This document shows positions 1-9,953 of a stretch of DNA of 64,000 nt, in pieces. The notes below the pieces were generated by a model. The model did no database searches. It was not told the DNA's origin and saw only the letters and a list, made by a program, of their open reading frames with translations. Position 1 is the stretch's first letter, and each line of letters opens with the position of its first letter. The stretch is from Alteromonas sp. KUL49 (lineage in GTDB: Bacteria > Pseudomonadota > Gammaproteobacteria > Enterobacterales > Alteromonadaceae): positions 83,758 through 147,757 of the forward strand of contig NZ_BJKL01000012.1 in the NCBI RefSeq assembly GCF_006538345.1, given 5' to 3'. Both the position numbers and the translations under genes were made by a program.

Positions 1-185
1 TGGCGATGTCTTGGCAAGCAGCGTTAACGCTTAGAATCGATAAGCTGACACGGTTAAAAGACAGTATGACGGGTTGTATTGGGTGTGGATGTTTGTCTAT
101 GGACGTGTGTCCAATATATAACCCAGGCGATAGAGTCGGACAACAACACACTGGGCCAGTTTTCTTGGACAATTCAGGCGAGTAA
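1..185 (+). CDS. soxR: Redox-sensitive MerR-family regulator SoxR, 3' end only
   Basis: The 5' part lies outside the window; reading from base 3 gives the last 60 residues, ending at TAA 183-185. The sequence CIGCGCLS followed by a fourth cysteine in DVCP is the SoxR [2Fe-2S] cluster signature. SoxR is a cytoplasmic dimer that activates its targets when the cluster is oxidised by redox-cycling compounds. The helix before the cysteines (LTLRIDKLTRLKDSMTG) fits the dimerisation coiled coil of MerR proteins. The N-terminal DNA-binding domain cannot be checked here. The gene converges on the BLUF gene, with nine bases between the two stops. Confidence 0.9.
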   Translation, partial: AMSWQAALTLRIDKLTRLKDSMTGCIGCGCLSMDVCPIYNPGDRVGQQHTGPVFLDNSGE

Positions 186-194
186 AACTGTGAA

Positions 195-632
195 TCAGTA
201 CGTAGGCTGAGATAGACCTTTAAAAATAAAGTACATACCCTTGAGTTGTCCTTCGGTGGGGGATTTGGCTTTCGCTAATCTGTCGAGTACAACAAAACTG
301 TCAGAGTTCTCTGTATTAATGTCCACGTTGACCATAGACCATACTCCAAACTCATAGTCGCTCAATACCTTGTTTGAAAGTATCCTCAATTCGCTATGTC
401 TTGTGTCGTTTTCAACACGAGTCATTAACTCACTTATGTTTTTAGAGGGGCCTTCAACGACCTGAAAAAAGTATTCAGGTAGTACTAATAACACCCCTTT
501 TATTCCGCACTTGTCATTATTTTTGCGAGATATCTCTAGAATGGATCGAGCTTCTGAATCGTCAACAGCACTGCTGCGCTTACTTACATAGATGAGTTGG
601 GTGAGATGATGTTGGTTACTTGTCGAGGCCAT
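195..632 (-). CDS. Short stand-alone BLUF blue-light photoreceptor
   Basis: The 145-residue protein is a single BLUF domain with a short C-terminal tail and no output domain. BLUF domains bind FAD and switch a hydrogen-bond network on blue light. All hallmark residues are present with the spacing of the AppA family: Tyr15, Asn39, Gln57 (FFQVVEG), Trp98 and Met100 (VWSM). Short BLUF proteins act through partner proteins, so the output cannot be read from this gene. The neighbours (soxR 3' end and a DUF2062 gene) do not name a partner. FAD photochemistry is well supported; the physiological role is not. Confidence 0.88.
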   Translation of the reverse strand: MASTSNQHHLTQLIYVSKRSSAVDDSEARSILEISRKNNDKCGIKGVLLVLPEYFFQVVEGPSKNISELMTRVENDTRHSELRILSNKVLSDYEFGVWSMVNVDINTENSDSFVVLDRLAKAKSPTEGQLKGMYFIFKGLSQPTY

Positions 633-705
633 TCTTTATGTGATGATTTATTTAAACTTCACATAACTATAGTCACGCTATACTACATTGCACAAAAATT
701 GTTGC

Positions 706-1233
706 TTACTGTTGTGCTCTCAGGCGCGATAGTCTTCTTTTATCCCACGCTCGTTTGACTTGTAAACGCCAGAGCCAATTTAAAGAGATATAGCCAAGTG
801 CACTAAAAACAATTGAGCAAATCGCACAGCCAACAAGAAATGCTGGGCCTATGGTAGTTAAACTTTCCACGACCCAATGCCAACTAAATTGAAATTCAAA
901 ATGCCTCGGCGTGGACCCTAGTACAGTGGTTCCTACTTTGTAGGCGCCGTAAAATATCGGAGGAATTGTAAATGGATTTGTTATCCAAACTGTTGCTACC
1001 GATACTGGCAAATTAGCGCGAAAGGGTATTGCTACTGCGGCGGAAAGCCACATTTGAAAAGGGACTGGCCAGAATGCGAAAAACAGTCCAATACCGAAGG
1101 CTCCTGCTGCAGAACGACGATTTAAATGCCATAGGTTAGGTTCGTGAAGTACCTTACCAAAAACACGCAGCAACTTGTTATTTTTGACTTTTTGATGGTC
1201 TGGAAGGACCCGTCTAATAAACTTCTTTGGCAT
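706..1233 (-). CDS. DUF2062 inner-membrane protein
   Basis: This 175-residue protein has a basic N-terminus (MPKKFIRRVLP) and hydrophobic segments around residues 45-70, 80-100 and 130-155. The stretch with AAGAFGIGLFFAFWPVPFQ and WITNPFTIPPIFYGAY is typical of DUF2062, a family of small bacterial membrane proteins of unknown function. The start ATG is 33 bases from the divergent comEC start, so the two promoters must overlap or sit inside each other's 5' ends. No catalytic motif is visible. Confidence 0.8.
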   Translation of the reverse strand: MPKKFIRRVLPDHQKVKNNKLLRVFGKVLHEPNLWHLNRRSAAGAFGIGLFFAFWPVPFQMWLSAAVAIPFRANLPVSVATVWITNPFTIPPIFYGAYKVGTTVLGSTPRHFEFQFSWHWVVESLTTIGPAFLVGCAICSIVFSALGYISLNWLWRLQVKRAWDKRRLSRLRAQQ

Positions 1234-1266
1234 AAATAGTGTTTCTAAACCAATCTCTAATGGCTG

Positions 1267-3705
1267 ATGTCAATCATGGCAGACTCGCAGAAAATTAACC
1301 TCGCTGCCAGACTGTTCATCGTCTTTTGCTACGGCTATTGTTTAAGCTGTCTTAGTGCTTATTTCTGGCCTAGCTTACCATGTCCACAAATCTTACGTTA
1401 CTCAATTGCGACACTTTGCATATTATTGCTGTTTAATCAGAACATCTGCCTTCGTTGGAGTTGTGTACGGAGAAAGTGGTTTTTCACCTCAACTCTATTA
1501 TTCACGATTGGCTTGCTATGCGGCGCATTACAGGTCGCGAGTGTAGGGTATAGCTACCTGTCTTGGCAACTCCCTTCGAGCAAAATTCAACAAGATGTCA
1601 CATTGACTGGACAGGTAATATCCAGTCAATGTGATTTTCAGCAAAGAAAGCTTGGCGAAATTGATGGTGAGGTATCTCGCTTTTTCCATCGCTATGTAGT
1701 GGGAAACTTTGTTTTGGACGATCTTATTGCTGAAAAACAGTGGAAGCTCTCGGTAAGTGAGTCCACATCGCTGCATTGTTTCCAGCCGGGGGATACTATT
1801 GAGGCGTTAGTGCGAATAAAACCCTCTTATGCCACTGCAAATCCTGTTGGTTTTAGTGGTCAGCGCTTTTACGCGAGCAAGGGAATTGTGGCTACCGGTT
1901 ATATAAAACGCCGCGATACTGAACCTCTAGAAGGTACTTGGGGTCATCGAACACGCATTTCCCGTTTTCTCGACGACTTGGATTTAAGTGAGAATGCGAT
2001 TTTTCAAGCCTTGCTACTGGGCAACCGACAATATCTAACACCTGAACACTGGAGTGTGCTTCAAAAAACCGGCACGTCACATGTATTTAGCATTTCTGGT
2101 ATGCATTTGGGAATAGTGGCGATGGGCATTGGACTTCTATGTGGAGTTTTTTTGGTGCTTTTTCGATTCCTTAGGTTTCCAATTGTTGAGTCCTCCCTTT
2201 CAAAAACCAACATTTTCATCGTTGTCGTTCTAACATCAGGTGCTTACGCCTGGCTTAGTGGGTTAGGTATACCTGTTATTCGTGCATGGTGTTTGTTGCT
2301 TATCGCGGTGATGTTGGCTTTTGCACGCGCAACATGGAGACCTCATCAAATAGGCGTAGTCATGCTGGGGTTTTGCATAACTATGAACCCACTGTCGGTG
2401 CTCGATAGTAGCTTATACCTGAGTGTTATCGCGGTTTTCTTAGTGTGGCTATTATATTGGCGCTTTGCGTTGCGTCGTTTTAATTGGTTGATTAGTCTGG
2501 TGATACTTCAGTTGGCGCTCAGTGTGATGATTGTGCCAATTACGCTACTTTGGTTTGGTACGTTTAGTGTTTACTCCATTATCGCTAATTTGGTGGTTGT
2601 TCCACTTGTTACCTTGTTTCTTCCCCTAGGTTTATTCGTGTTTCTCACATTTTATTGGTTGAGGGAAACAGCTCTGAGTGGCCTTTTTTCTGATGCTATG
2701 AGTTTGCTAAATTGGGGGGTGACACACGTTATGACATTCTTACAGTATTTGTCTGACGTAGAAGGCAACTCATTTTCAATCGCTACTTTTACACCACCGC
2801 TTTTAAGTTTAATTGCTTTCTTAGTTGTGATTGTATTAATGCCAAACCTGCGACGATGGTGGGTGGCATTACCGTTACTTGCACCCTTTGCCGCAATAGA
2901 TTTACCTAGCGCACCGACGAACTGGTATATCCATGTGCTAGACGTAGGGCAGGGAACGGCTGTCGTTGTTAATCGAGGCAGTCAAGCAATTCTGGTCGAT
3001 ACAGGGCCGTCGTATAACCAAAACCCAGTCATAGCTAACATCATTCCCACACTATTTGACAGGTTAAATATAAACAAAATGGATTATGTGATTGTCAGTC
3101 ATGATGATTTAGATCATTCTGGAGGCAGTGATTTTTTAAGGGAATGGTTTGATTCACACCATTACACATCAAGGTGGATATCACCAGTCAATGGTTGCGA
3201 ACAGGGGCGTGAAATCCAATGGAACGGCCTTACAATCCGTTTTTTATGGCCATTACCGCAGAACCGAGACAACGACAACGCCTCATCGTGTGTAGTGCAT
3301 ATATCTGACGGTAACCATAGCGTACTTTTTCCAGGCGACATTGGAAAAACAAGCGAATATGCAATCCTCACTAGAAAGGTTAATGTTAGAGCCAACGTTA
3401 TGCTCTCAGCTCATCATGGTAGTTCTACTTCTTCCACCAATATTTGGGTGAAGCGAGTTGCTCCTGACGCGGTAATTCATACGCAAGGTTATGAAAATAG
3501 ATGGCAATTCCCTCACCAAAATGTAGTAGAGACCTTCCAACAAAATGATGTGAAACAGTATCTAATGAGTGAGTCTGGATATATTCGGGTGTCTTTTAAA
3601 CCACAAAGCTATAGCATAGAGACGTTACGCAATGACTTATTACCGCGCTGGTATTTAAGAGCTCTTGCGCCACGTCATTTATCTCTTGGTGACTTGAAAA
3701 AGTAA
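1267..3705 (+). CDS. comEC: ComEC/Rec2-family DNA uptake channel
   Basis: This 812-residue inner-membrane protein has the ComEC/Rec2 architecture: N-terminal membrane helices, a soluble domain, the competence domain (GTSHVFSISGMHLGI near residue 270) with many helices, and a C-terminal metallo-beta-lactamase domain from about residue 552 (HVLDVGQGTAVV, then SHDDLDHSGG near 611 and AHHGSS near 715). ComEC moves single-stranded DNA across the inner membrane during natural transformation. The start is ATG 1267; a second in-frame ATG lies three codons later. msbA follows 73 bases downstream, the same comEC-msbA-lpxK order as in Escherichia coli (ycaI-msbA-lpxK). Confidence 0.9.
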   Translation: MSIMADSQKINLAARLFIVFCYGYCLSCLSAYFWPSLPCPQILRYSIATLCILLLFNQNICLRWSCVRRKWFFTSTLLFTIGLLCGALQVASVGYSYLSWQLPSSKIQQDVTLTGQVISSQCDFQQRKLGEIDGEVSRFFHRYVVGNFVLDDLIAEKQWKLSVSESTSLHCFQPGDTIEALVRIKPSYATANPVGFSGQRFYASKGIVATGYIKRRDTEPLEGTWGHRTRISRFLDDLDLSENAIFQALLLGNRQYLTPEHWSVLQKTGTSHVFSISGMHLGIVAMGIGLLCGVFLVLFRFLRFPIVESSLSKTNIFIVVVLTSGAYAWLSGLGIPVIRAWCLLLIAVMLAFARATWRPHQIGVVMLGFCITMNPLSVLDSSLYLSVIAVFLVWLLYWRFALRRFNWLISLVILQLALSVMIVPITLLWFGTFSVYSIIANLVVVPLVTLFLPLGLFVFLTFYWLRETALSGLFSDAMSLLNWGVTHVMTFLQYLSDVEGNSFSIATFTPPLLSLIAFLVVIVLMPNLRRWWVALPLLAPFAAIDLPSAPTNWYIHVLDVGQGTAVVVNRGSQAILVDTGPSYNQNPVIANIIPTLFDRLNINKMDYVIVSHDDLDHSGGSDFLREWFDSHHYTSRWISPVNGCEQGREIQWNGLTIRFLWPLPQNRDNDNASSCVVHISDGNHSVLFPGDIGKTSEYAILTRKVNVRANVMLSAHHGSSTSSTNIWVKRVAPDAVIHTQGYENRWQFPHQNVVETFQQNDVKQYLMSESGYIRVSFKPQSYSIETLRNDLLPRWYLRALAPRHLSLGDLKK

Positions 3706-3778
3706 TCCATCGTTGCCACATTTGCGCTACAATAAGCCCGAAAATTAATTACTAGCATTAACAGGTTAATCAATTTCA

Positions 3779-5523
3779 ATGCAACAAACCGATACGTCGG
3801 CGACACAGGTAAAACGTTTTTTCGTTACCTCCGCGATTTCAAGTTCCCTTTTTTCATCGCCGTCATTGGCATGATTGGCTATTCTGCAGTAGATACGTTC
3901 GTCTTTGCTCAACTTCAACCTATGATTGATGAGTCTCTTGGGAACAACGATCACGATTATCTGAGATTGGCTGCATACGCTATTGTTCCATTGTTTTTAT
4001 TGCGAGGTTTTTTCAACTTTTTAGGCTCGTACACGCTTAACTGGATTGGTGCGCAAGTCGTCATGAAAATGCGACAACAGTTATTCGATAAGTACATTCA
4101 TTTACCTGTCTCATTCCACGACACTCACTCTGTGGGTAGCCTCATAAGTAAAGTAACTTACGATACAGAACAAGTTGCCAATGCTTCAGGTAAAGCCTTA
4201 CTCACCTTGGTAAGAGAGGGGGCTCTGGTGGTTGGCTTGCTTGCAGTAATGTTTTACTACTCTTGGCAGCTGTCGTTGATCTTTTTGTTGATTGGCCCTT
4301 TGGTTGCTGTGATTGTGTCGTTAGTGAGTAAACGTTTTAGACATGTCAGTCGCAATATTCAACAAGCCATGGGTAACCTTACCTCTGCTGTAGAGCAGGC
4401 AGTGAAGGGACATAAAGTTGTCATTATGTTTGGCGGTCAAGACAAAGAGCAAGCGCGCTTTGCCAAGAAAAACAACCACAACCGACAACAAACCATGAAG
4501 CTATCAGTAACACAAATATTGAGTGTGTCCTCTATTCAAGTCATTGCCTCCATAGCATTGGCCGTGGTGCTATTTATAGCGAGCAATCCAACCATGCTTG
4601 AAAGCTTGAGTGCTGGTGTGTTCATCAATGTAGTGTTTTGTATGGTGATGTTGCTGAAACCCTTAAAACAGCTCACTACTATCAACAACGAATTTCAAAA
4701 AGGCATGGCAGCATGCACCAGTATTTTTGACATTCTAGACCAGCATAACGAAGTTGACGACGGTGCAGTTACTATTGACAGAGCCAAAGGCAAGATAGAG
4801 TTTAGCGACGTTACTTTTACCTATGCAGGGAAGAATACTCCTGCGTTATCCAATGTTTCGTTTGTGGCGCAGCCTGGACAAACCGTCGCATTAGTCGGTC
4901 GTTCAGGGAGTGGTAAATCGACGATTTCTTCCTTGTTAACCCGTTTCTATCGCCCTGATAGTGGTGAAGTAAGACTAGATGATAAAGCACTAAACACCAT
5001 TGGTTTGAAATCGCTCAGAGAACAGATTGCCGTGGTATCTCAGCATGTCACTTTGTTTAACGACACCATAGCGAACAATATCGCTTACGGGGCAAAAACC
5101 AAAGTCACTGAAGAAGCACTCGCTCAAGCAGTTAAAATAGCACATGTTGATGAATTTCTAGATCAGCTACCCAATGGTTTAGACACTGTCATCGGTGAAA
5201 ACGGGCTAATGCTGTCGGGTGGGCAGCGCCAGCGCATAGCGATTGCTCGCGCCATTGTCTCTGACGCGCCTATTCTGATCCTCGATGAGGCTACTTCGGC
5301 GCTTGATACCGAGTCAGAAAAGCTCATCCAAGATGCCTTAGAAACATTGCAGCAACGATGTACTAGCTTGGTCGTCGCACATAGACTATCGACCATTGAG
5401 AGTGCAGACAAAATCATGGTCGTAGATCAAGGTCGTATTATTGAGCAGGGAAAGCACGAAGAACTTCTTCAACAAGGTGGACAATACGCTCAGTTGCACG
5501 CGTTGCAATTTGGAGAAAGTTAG
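3779..5523 (+). CDS. msbA: Lipid A flippase MsbA, with a one-base deletion near the 5' end
   Basis: MsbA is the homodimeric ABC exporter that flips lipid A-core across the inner membrane. The C-terminal ATPase domain has Walker A (GRSGSGKST, about residue 374), the LSGGQRQR signature and Walker B (ILILDEATSALD). From the first in-frame ATG (3871) the protein is 550 residues and lacks the first membrane helix. An ATG at 3779 opens MQQTDTSATQVKRFF in another frame, and the sequence then continues in the msbA frame as RYLRDFKFPFFIAVIG. One extra T in the T6 run at 3817-3822 would join them into about 581 residues, the usual MsbA length. I read this as a sequence error or a recent mutation. lpxK starts at the very next base. 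Confidence 0.9.
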
Positions 5524-6528
5524 GTGGATTCATTTCTGCGCGCCTGGTATCGCGGTCATGTTGGCTTTTACCTTGTAGCCCCGCTAACCTTGTTGTTTTA
5601 CCTGCTGTCAACGCTCAGGCGAAAGCTATACAAAGCAGGAGTGTTAAAGAGTACTAGTTGTAGTGCGAAGGTCATCGTTGTTGGTAATATTTCGGTAGGC
5701 GGTAATGGTAAAACACCTGTGGTGCTCGCACTAGCATCCTATTATCAAAACAAAGGTTTGGATGTGGGGATTTTAAGTCGTGGCTACGGCGGAAAATCGC
5801 CAAGTTATCCTAAAGAAGTGACATTAGCGACACCTGCGAGTGAAGTCGGGGACGAACCAAAGTTATTAAAATCTAGAGCAAACGTTACGGTAGTTGTGGA
5901 CCCAGTAAGAGCAAGAGGAGCAGAGTTTCTGGCTTCTGAATTGGGGTGCGACATCATTATTTGTGACGACGGAATGCAGCACTATGCACTTCAACGAGAT
6001 GTTGAAATAGTGGTGATGGATGAACGGCGTTTAGGCAGTGGACTATTGCTGCCAATGGGTCCTCTGAGAGAAGGGCGTTGGCGATTGGATACAGTCGATG
6101 CGATTATTCACAATACGTCATCAGTTTTTGAGGAAATCTCCCCCCGTACTAAAGAATTCGGAATGGTACTCGAGGGAAATGAGTTTGTCTCGGTGGCGTG
6201 TCCAGAACGGGTGAAAAGTGTTGACAGCTTTGTTGGTGGGACTCTTTCCGCTATCGCGGGTATTGGTTATCCTCAACGCTTTTTTGACACGCTCAAATCG
6301 ATGGGCTTAACCATTAAGCAAGCGATCCCCTTTGTTGACCACCATAGTTTTGAACCGAGTGATATACCTTCTGGTACTGTGCTCATGACTGAAAAAGATG
6401 CGGTAAAGGTGACAGATTTTGCTCACGAGGATTGTTGGTATTTGCCAGTGACCGCAACAATAGCTCCAGAATTTTACGAACACATAGATAATTTATTGGC
6501 GTTTTCGGCCAATGAGGTTAAGGAATAG
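5524..6528 (+). CDS. lpxK: Tetraacyldisaccharide 4'-kinase LpxK
   Basis: LpxK phosphorylates the 4' position of the lipid A disaccharide at the inner face of the inner membrane. The 334-residue protein has an N-terminal hydrophobic segment (residues 10-30) and a Walker A loop (SVGGNGKTP, about residues 57-65), followed by LSRGYGG and CDDGMQHY, all characteristic of the family. The start is GTG directly after the msbA stop with no gap, which suggests translational coupling. The order msbA-lpxK-ycaR-kdsB is the conserved lipid A/Kdo block of gammaproteobacteria. Confidence 0.95.
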   Translation: MDSFLRAWYRGHVGFYLVAPLTLLFYLLSTLRRKLYKAGVLKSTSCSAKVIVVGNISVGGNGKTPVVLALASYYQNKGLDVGILSRGYGGKSPSYPKEVTLATPASEVGDEPKLLKSRANVTVVVDPVRARGAEFLASELGCDIIICDDGMQHYALQRDVEIVVMDERRLGSGLLLPMGPLREGRWRLDTVDAIIHNTSSVFEEISPRTKEFGMVLEGNEFVSVACPERVKSVDSFVGGTLSAIAGIGYPQRFFDTLKSMGLTIKQAIPFVDHHSFEPSDIPSGTVLMTEKDAVKVTDFAHEDCWYLPVTATIAPEFYEHIDNLLAFSANEVKE

Positions 6529-6530
6529 AA

Positions 6531-6725
6531 ATGGCATTTGATAACAAACTACTCGATGTAATTGCCTGCCCGGTATGTAAAGGAAAGCTTGTACTAAATA
6601 GTGACAGAACAGAGTTGTTGTGTCGGTTCGATAGGTTAGCCTTTACTATTGATGAAGGAATTCCCGTACTTATCGAAGCCAAAGCGAGAAGTTTATCATT
6701 AGAAGAAGTCGAAGCGAGTCGGTAG
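6531..6725 (+). CDS. ycaR: YcaR/UPF0434 small Trm112-like protein
   Basis: This 64-residue protein has the Trm112/UPF0434 pattern: [14 protein letters not shown] near the start and [11 protein letters not shown] near the end. E. coli YcaR sits in the same place between lpxK and kdsB. It has a CxxC pair in CPVC and one further Cys (LLCRFD) but not a full four-cysteine zinc site. The molecular role of YcaR is not settled. The gene starts three bases after lpxK and is followed eight bases later by kdsB, so all are probably one transcript. Confidence 0.9.
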   Translation: MAFDNKLLDVIACPVCKGKLVLNSDRTELLCRFDRLAFTIDEGIPVLIEAKARSLSLEEVEASR

Positions 6726-6733
6726 GGGGAGTT

Positions 6734-7483
6734 ATGGCATTTACCGTAGTCATCCCAGCACGATTTGGATCTACTCGTTTTCCCGGCAAACCATTAGCCA
6801 GTATTCAAGGTAAACCCATGATTCAACATGTGGTTAACCGCGCCAACGAAGCAGGTGCCCAGCGCGTTATCGTTGCAACTGATGATACGAGAATAGCTGA
6901 CATAGCATCAAAATTTACTTCGGTGTGTATGACTTCAGCATCTCACCAGTCGGGTACCGAACGCATCGCTGAAGTTATTCAGAATGAAAACCTGAACGAC
7001 GATACCATCATTGTGAACGTCCAAGGTGATGAACCTTTCATTCCTGCAGAGAACATTCGACAGGTAGCGACAAACCTAGAGCGTTGCAGCGAGAGTGCGA
7101 TGGCAACCTTGTCTACGCCTATTCTAGAGGTTGAAGACGTTTTTAATCCAAATATTGTTAAAGTTGTGACTAACGCCCAACAGCATGCACTGTATTTTTC
7201 TCGATCTACTATCCCATTTGACAGAGACAAAATGATGGATGGCGCGAAAGAAGCGGATATTGCACTGTACCAACGGCATATTGGTATCTATGCTTACCAC
7301 GCTCGATATGTAAAACAGTATGTGGCCTATGCACCAAGCCAACTTGAACATATAGAGTCATTGGAACAGCTTCGTGCCCTTTGGTACGGCGATAAAATTC
7401 ATTGTGAGCAAGCCAAAGGCCAGCCACCTATCGGAATCGATACGCCTGAAGACCTTGAGCGACTGCTCAGCACGCTAGACTAA
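6734..7483 (+). CDS. kdsB: 3-deoxy-manno-octulosonate cytidylyltransferase
   Basis: KdsB activates Kdo as CMP-Kdo for attachment to lipid A in the cytoplasm. The 249-residue length is normal. The nucleotide-binding start ([17 protein letters not shown]), the substrate segment [10 protein letters not shown] and [12 protein letters not shown] are the expected family motifs. A GGGGGAG-like ribosome binding site (6725-6731) precedes the ATG. It is the last gene of the lipid A/Kdo block; the SDR that follows starts 32 bases later and may be cotranscribed. Confidence 0.95.
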   Translation: MAFTVVIPARFGSTRFPGKPLASIQGKPMIQHVVNRANEAGAQRVIVATDDTRIADIASKFTSVCMTSASHQSGTERIAEVIQNENLNDDTIIVNVQGDEPFIPAENIRQVATNLERCSESAMATLSTPILEVEDVFNPNIVKVVTNAQQHALYFSRSTIPFDRDKMMDGAKEADIALYQRHIGIYAYHARYVKQYVAYAPSQLEHIESLEQLRALWYGDKIHCEQAKGQPPIGIDTPEDLERLLSTLD

Positions 7484-7515
7484 GATGATCAACTTACTGG
7501 ATTGAAGGAATCACT

Positions 7516-8175
7516 ATGAATGTTGTGATTACAGGTGGTAATCGTGGAATTGGGTTGGCCCTCGCAAAGCAATATTTGGCAAGAGGGGCGAAAGTTTTTG
7601 TAACCTGTAGAAATGCATGCGATGACCTCAACAAGTTGCCCGTGACTGTAGTGAAAGGCGTTGACGTTTCTAATCCTGATATGTTGGCCGATACGTTAAT
7701 GCCACTCTTGAGTACTAAGATAGACCTTTTAATAAACAATGCAGGGGTTCTAGGTAGGGAAGGCGTCGAAGACTGGGACCCAAATACTATTGATTATCAA
7801 TTTCGAGTCAATGCGCTAGGGCCACTGTTAGTAACGCAAATTTTACTCCCAGCATTAGCAACTAACGCAAAAATTGCCATGATCACCAGTCGAATGGGAT
7901 CAATGGAAGACAACACATCTGGCGGCTACTATGGCTATAGAATGTCAAAAGCTGCGCTTAACGCGGTCGGAGTATCATTAGCGAACGACCTCAAACCAAA
8001 AGGTATCGCTGTGGGGTTATTCCACCCAGGTTTTGTACAAACTGATATGGTAAACGGAAATGGTGATATTGATGCCGATACATCCGCAAGTCGCTTAGTA
8101 TCTCGTATCGATGAACTAACACTCAAGAACACAGGAAGTTTTGTTCACTCCAATGGCGAATTGCTTCCTTGGTAG
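7516..8175 (+). CDS. Short-chain dehydrogenase/reductase of unknown substrate
   Basis: This 219-residue classical SDR has the cofactor loop (GGNRGIGLALA, near residue 7), NNAG (about residue 74) and the YGYRMSKAALN catalytic Tyr-x-x-x-Lys segment with an upstream Ser (ITSRMGS). The Arg in the position after the second beta strand (CRN) hints at NADP(H), but this is weak. The sequence resembles the CsgA/sniffer-like short SDRs found in many marine gammaproteobacteria. The substrate cannot be told. It follows kdsB closely and is followed by the large palindromic repeat. Confidence 0.8.
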   Translation: MNVVITGGNRGIGLALAKQYLARGAKVFVTCRNACDDLNKLPVTVVKGVDVSNPDMLADTLMPLLSTKIDLLINNAGVLGREGVEDWDPNTIDYQFRVNALGPLLVTQILLPALATNAKIAMITSRMGSMEDNTSGGYYGYRMSKAALNAVGVSLANDLKPKGIAVGLFHPGFVQTDMVNGNGDIDADTSASRLVSRIDELTLKNTGSFVHSNGELLPW

Positions 8176-8251
8176 TTTTGTAACTGACTGAAAAAGGTCG
8201 TTGTCGACCTGTGCCTATCATCTTTTATCAAGTGATTTTGTCGGCATCCCA

Positions 8252-8359
8252 GTGAGGGTAGGCAACGACTCTTTACCGCACGCCGTGAACACGTCCGTGT
8301 GGGCTCGGCTTCGGCATCCATGCCTCAGACGGCTGTAAACAGTCATTGTCTACCCTCAC
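8252..8359. repeat. 108-base imperfect palindrome, REP/MITE-like intergenic element
   Basis: The outer arms are GTGAGGGTAGGCAACGACT (8252-8270) and AGTCATTGTCTACCCTCAC (8341-8359), complementary at 17 of 19 positions. Inside are TTTAC with GTAAA, GCCGT with ACGGC, a small ACAC...GTGT hairpin and GGCATCCATGCC. No ORF lies within it. It fills most of the 247-base gap between the SDR stop and the rimO stop, which are convergent. The design fits a repeated intergenic palindrome, although only this copy is in the window, so dispersal is inferred. Confidence 0.65.
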
Positions 8360-8422
8360 ATCTCTAAAACCAATCGCGCTAGCCTAGCCATTGGCATAAG
8401 TCGACAACAATTTTTTGATTCT

Positions 8423-9862
8423 TTACTGTTGTTCTTCGGAGTCATCTTGTTCTTCGCTAAGTACGGCCCACACATCATGTTCGTTAGCGTGAATCACTTC
8501 AGCCCAAACCCTGTCACCGGGTTTAACGTCGTATACGCCATTGAGGTGAACAACACCGTCAACTTCTGGTGCATCGGCGTAAGTACGGCCTACGGCCCCT
8601 TCGCTGTCTACGCTATCAATCACTACTTGATACTCGTTGCCAATACGGGCTTTTAATCGCGCAGCGCTAATTTCACCTTGCACTTGCATAAAACGAGCGA
8701 GTCGTTCTTGCTTTATGTCTTCTGGTACCGGATCAGGCAAATCATTGGCTCGAGCTCCTTCAACCGGAGAGTACGCAAATGCACCAACCCTATCTAACTG
8801 AGCTTCACGTATGAAGTCGAGTAGTTCCTCAAACTCTTCTTCTGTCTCACCAGGAAAGCCAACGATAAAGGTTGAGCGAATAATCAGAGTGGGGCAGATT
8901 TCACGCCATTTTTTGATGCGCTCAAGGGTTCTATCGGCGCTACCGGGGCGTTTCATTAATCGCAGAATACGTTTATTCGCGTGCTGAAACGGAATATCTA
9001 AGTAAGGCAGCACCTTGCCTTCATTCATCAACGGGATAAGGTCATCTACGTGCGGGTAAGGGTATACATAGTGTAGGCGTACCCATATGCCCATCTCACC
9101 AAGCTTTTCACATAGTTGCTGCATGTGCGCTTTTACTGGCATGCCATTCCAGAAGCCAGTGCGGTGTTTAACATCCACGCCAAACGCACTGGTGTCTTGG
9201 GATATGACAAGTAATTCTTTTACACCAGCCGCTTGTAATCGTTTGGCTTCATCTAAAATTTCTCCGACTGGACGGCTCACTAGGTCGCCACGCATTGAGG
9301 GGATAATGCAGAAAGTACATCTGTGGTTGCAGCCTTCAGATATTTTCAAGTATGCGTAATGACGAGGCGTAAGTTTTACACCATGGTCGGGAATTAAGTG
9401 TTCAAAAGGATTATGCTGAGGTTTAGGCAAATGGCTGTGTACTTGCTCTACAACGCTCTCGTAGGCGTGAGGGCCTGTTATTGCGAGTACATTGGGGTGT
9501 ACTTCGCGAATTTCATCTTCTTTAATACCCAGGCAGCCGGTAACGATCACTTTACCGTTCTCTTTTAGTGCCTCACCAATGGTATCTAAAGACTCTTGCA
9601 CGGCAGCATCGATGAATCCGCAGGTGTTAACAATAACGAGATCGGCGTCATTGTACGTAGGCACCACGTCATAACCTTCAGTTCTAAGCTGGGTAAGAAT
9701 ACGCTCGGAGTCAACGAGATTTTTGGGGCAGCCTAAGGATACAAAACCTATTCTGGTCCCGTTACTGCTACTAGTATTGAGTTCCTTTGACTGCTGCTCT
9801 AACACCTTGCTGGGTGTTTCCATTGTGGTAGTTTGGTTTGGATCAAATGTTTCAACAGCCAT
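8423..9862 (-). CDS. rimO: Ribosomal protein S12 methylthiotransferase RimO
   Basis: RimO is a radical-SAM enzyme with two [4Fe-4S] clusters that methylthiolates Asp89 of ribosomal protein S12. The order is an N-terminal UPF0004 domain ([34 protein letters not shown]), the radical-SAM site (CNHRCTFC, in [19 protein letters not shown]) and a C-terminal TRAM domain. It has about 479 residues against about 441 in E. coli. The excess is a polar N-terminal leader (residues 1-36); a second ATG at residue 14 could be the real start. The gene stands alone, with the palindromic element beyond its 3' end. Confidence 0.95.
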   Translation of the reverse strand: MAVETFDPNQTTTMETPSKVLEQQSKELNTSSSNGTRIGFVSLGCPKNLVDSERILTQLRTEGYDVVPTYNDADLVIVNTCGFIDAAVQESLDTIGEALKENGKVIVTGCLGIKEDEIREVHPNVLAITGPHAYESVVEQVHSHLPKPQHNPFEHLIPDHGVKLTPRHYAYLKISEGCNHRCTFCIIPSMRGDLVSRPVGEILDEAKRLQAAGVKELLVISQDTSAFGVDVKHRTGFWNGMPVKAHMQQLCEKLGEMGIWVRLHYVYPYPHVDDLIPLMNEGKVLPYLDIPFQHANKRILRLMKRPGSADRTLERIKKWREICPTLIIRSTFIVGFPGETEEEFEELLDFIREAQLDRVGAFAYSPVEGARANDLPDPVPEDIKQERLARFMQVQGEISAARLKARIGNEYQVVIDSVDSEGAVGRTYADAPEVDGVVHLNGVYDVKPGDRVWAEVIHANEHDVWAVLSEEQDDSEEQQ

Positions 9863-9953
9863 GGCGCTAATAAATCCTACGTAATAAATGAGCTGGTGTA
9901 ATTTCGCGGGTGCGGATTATACAGAAATGCTGCTGCATCTGCACTAGGTAAAC

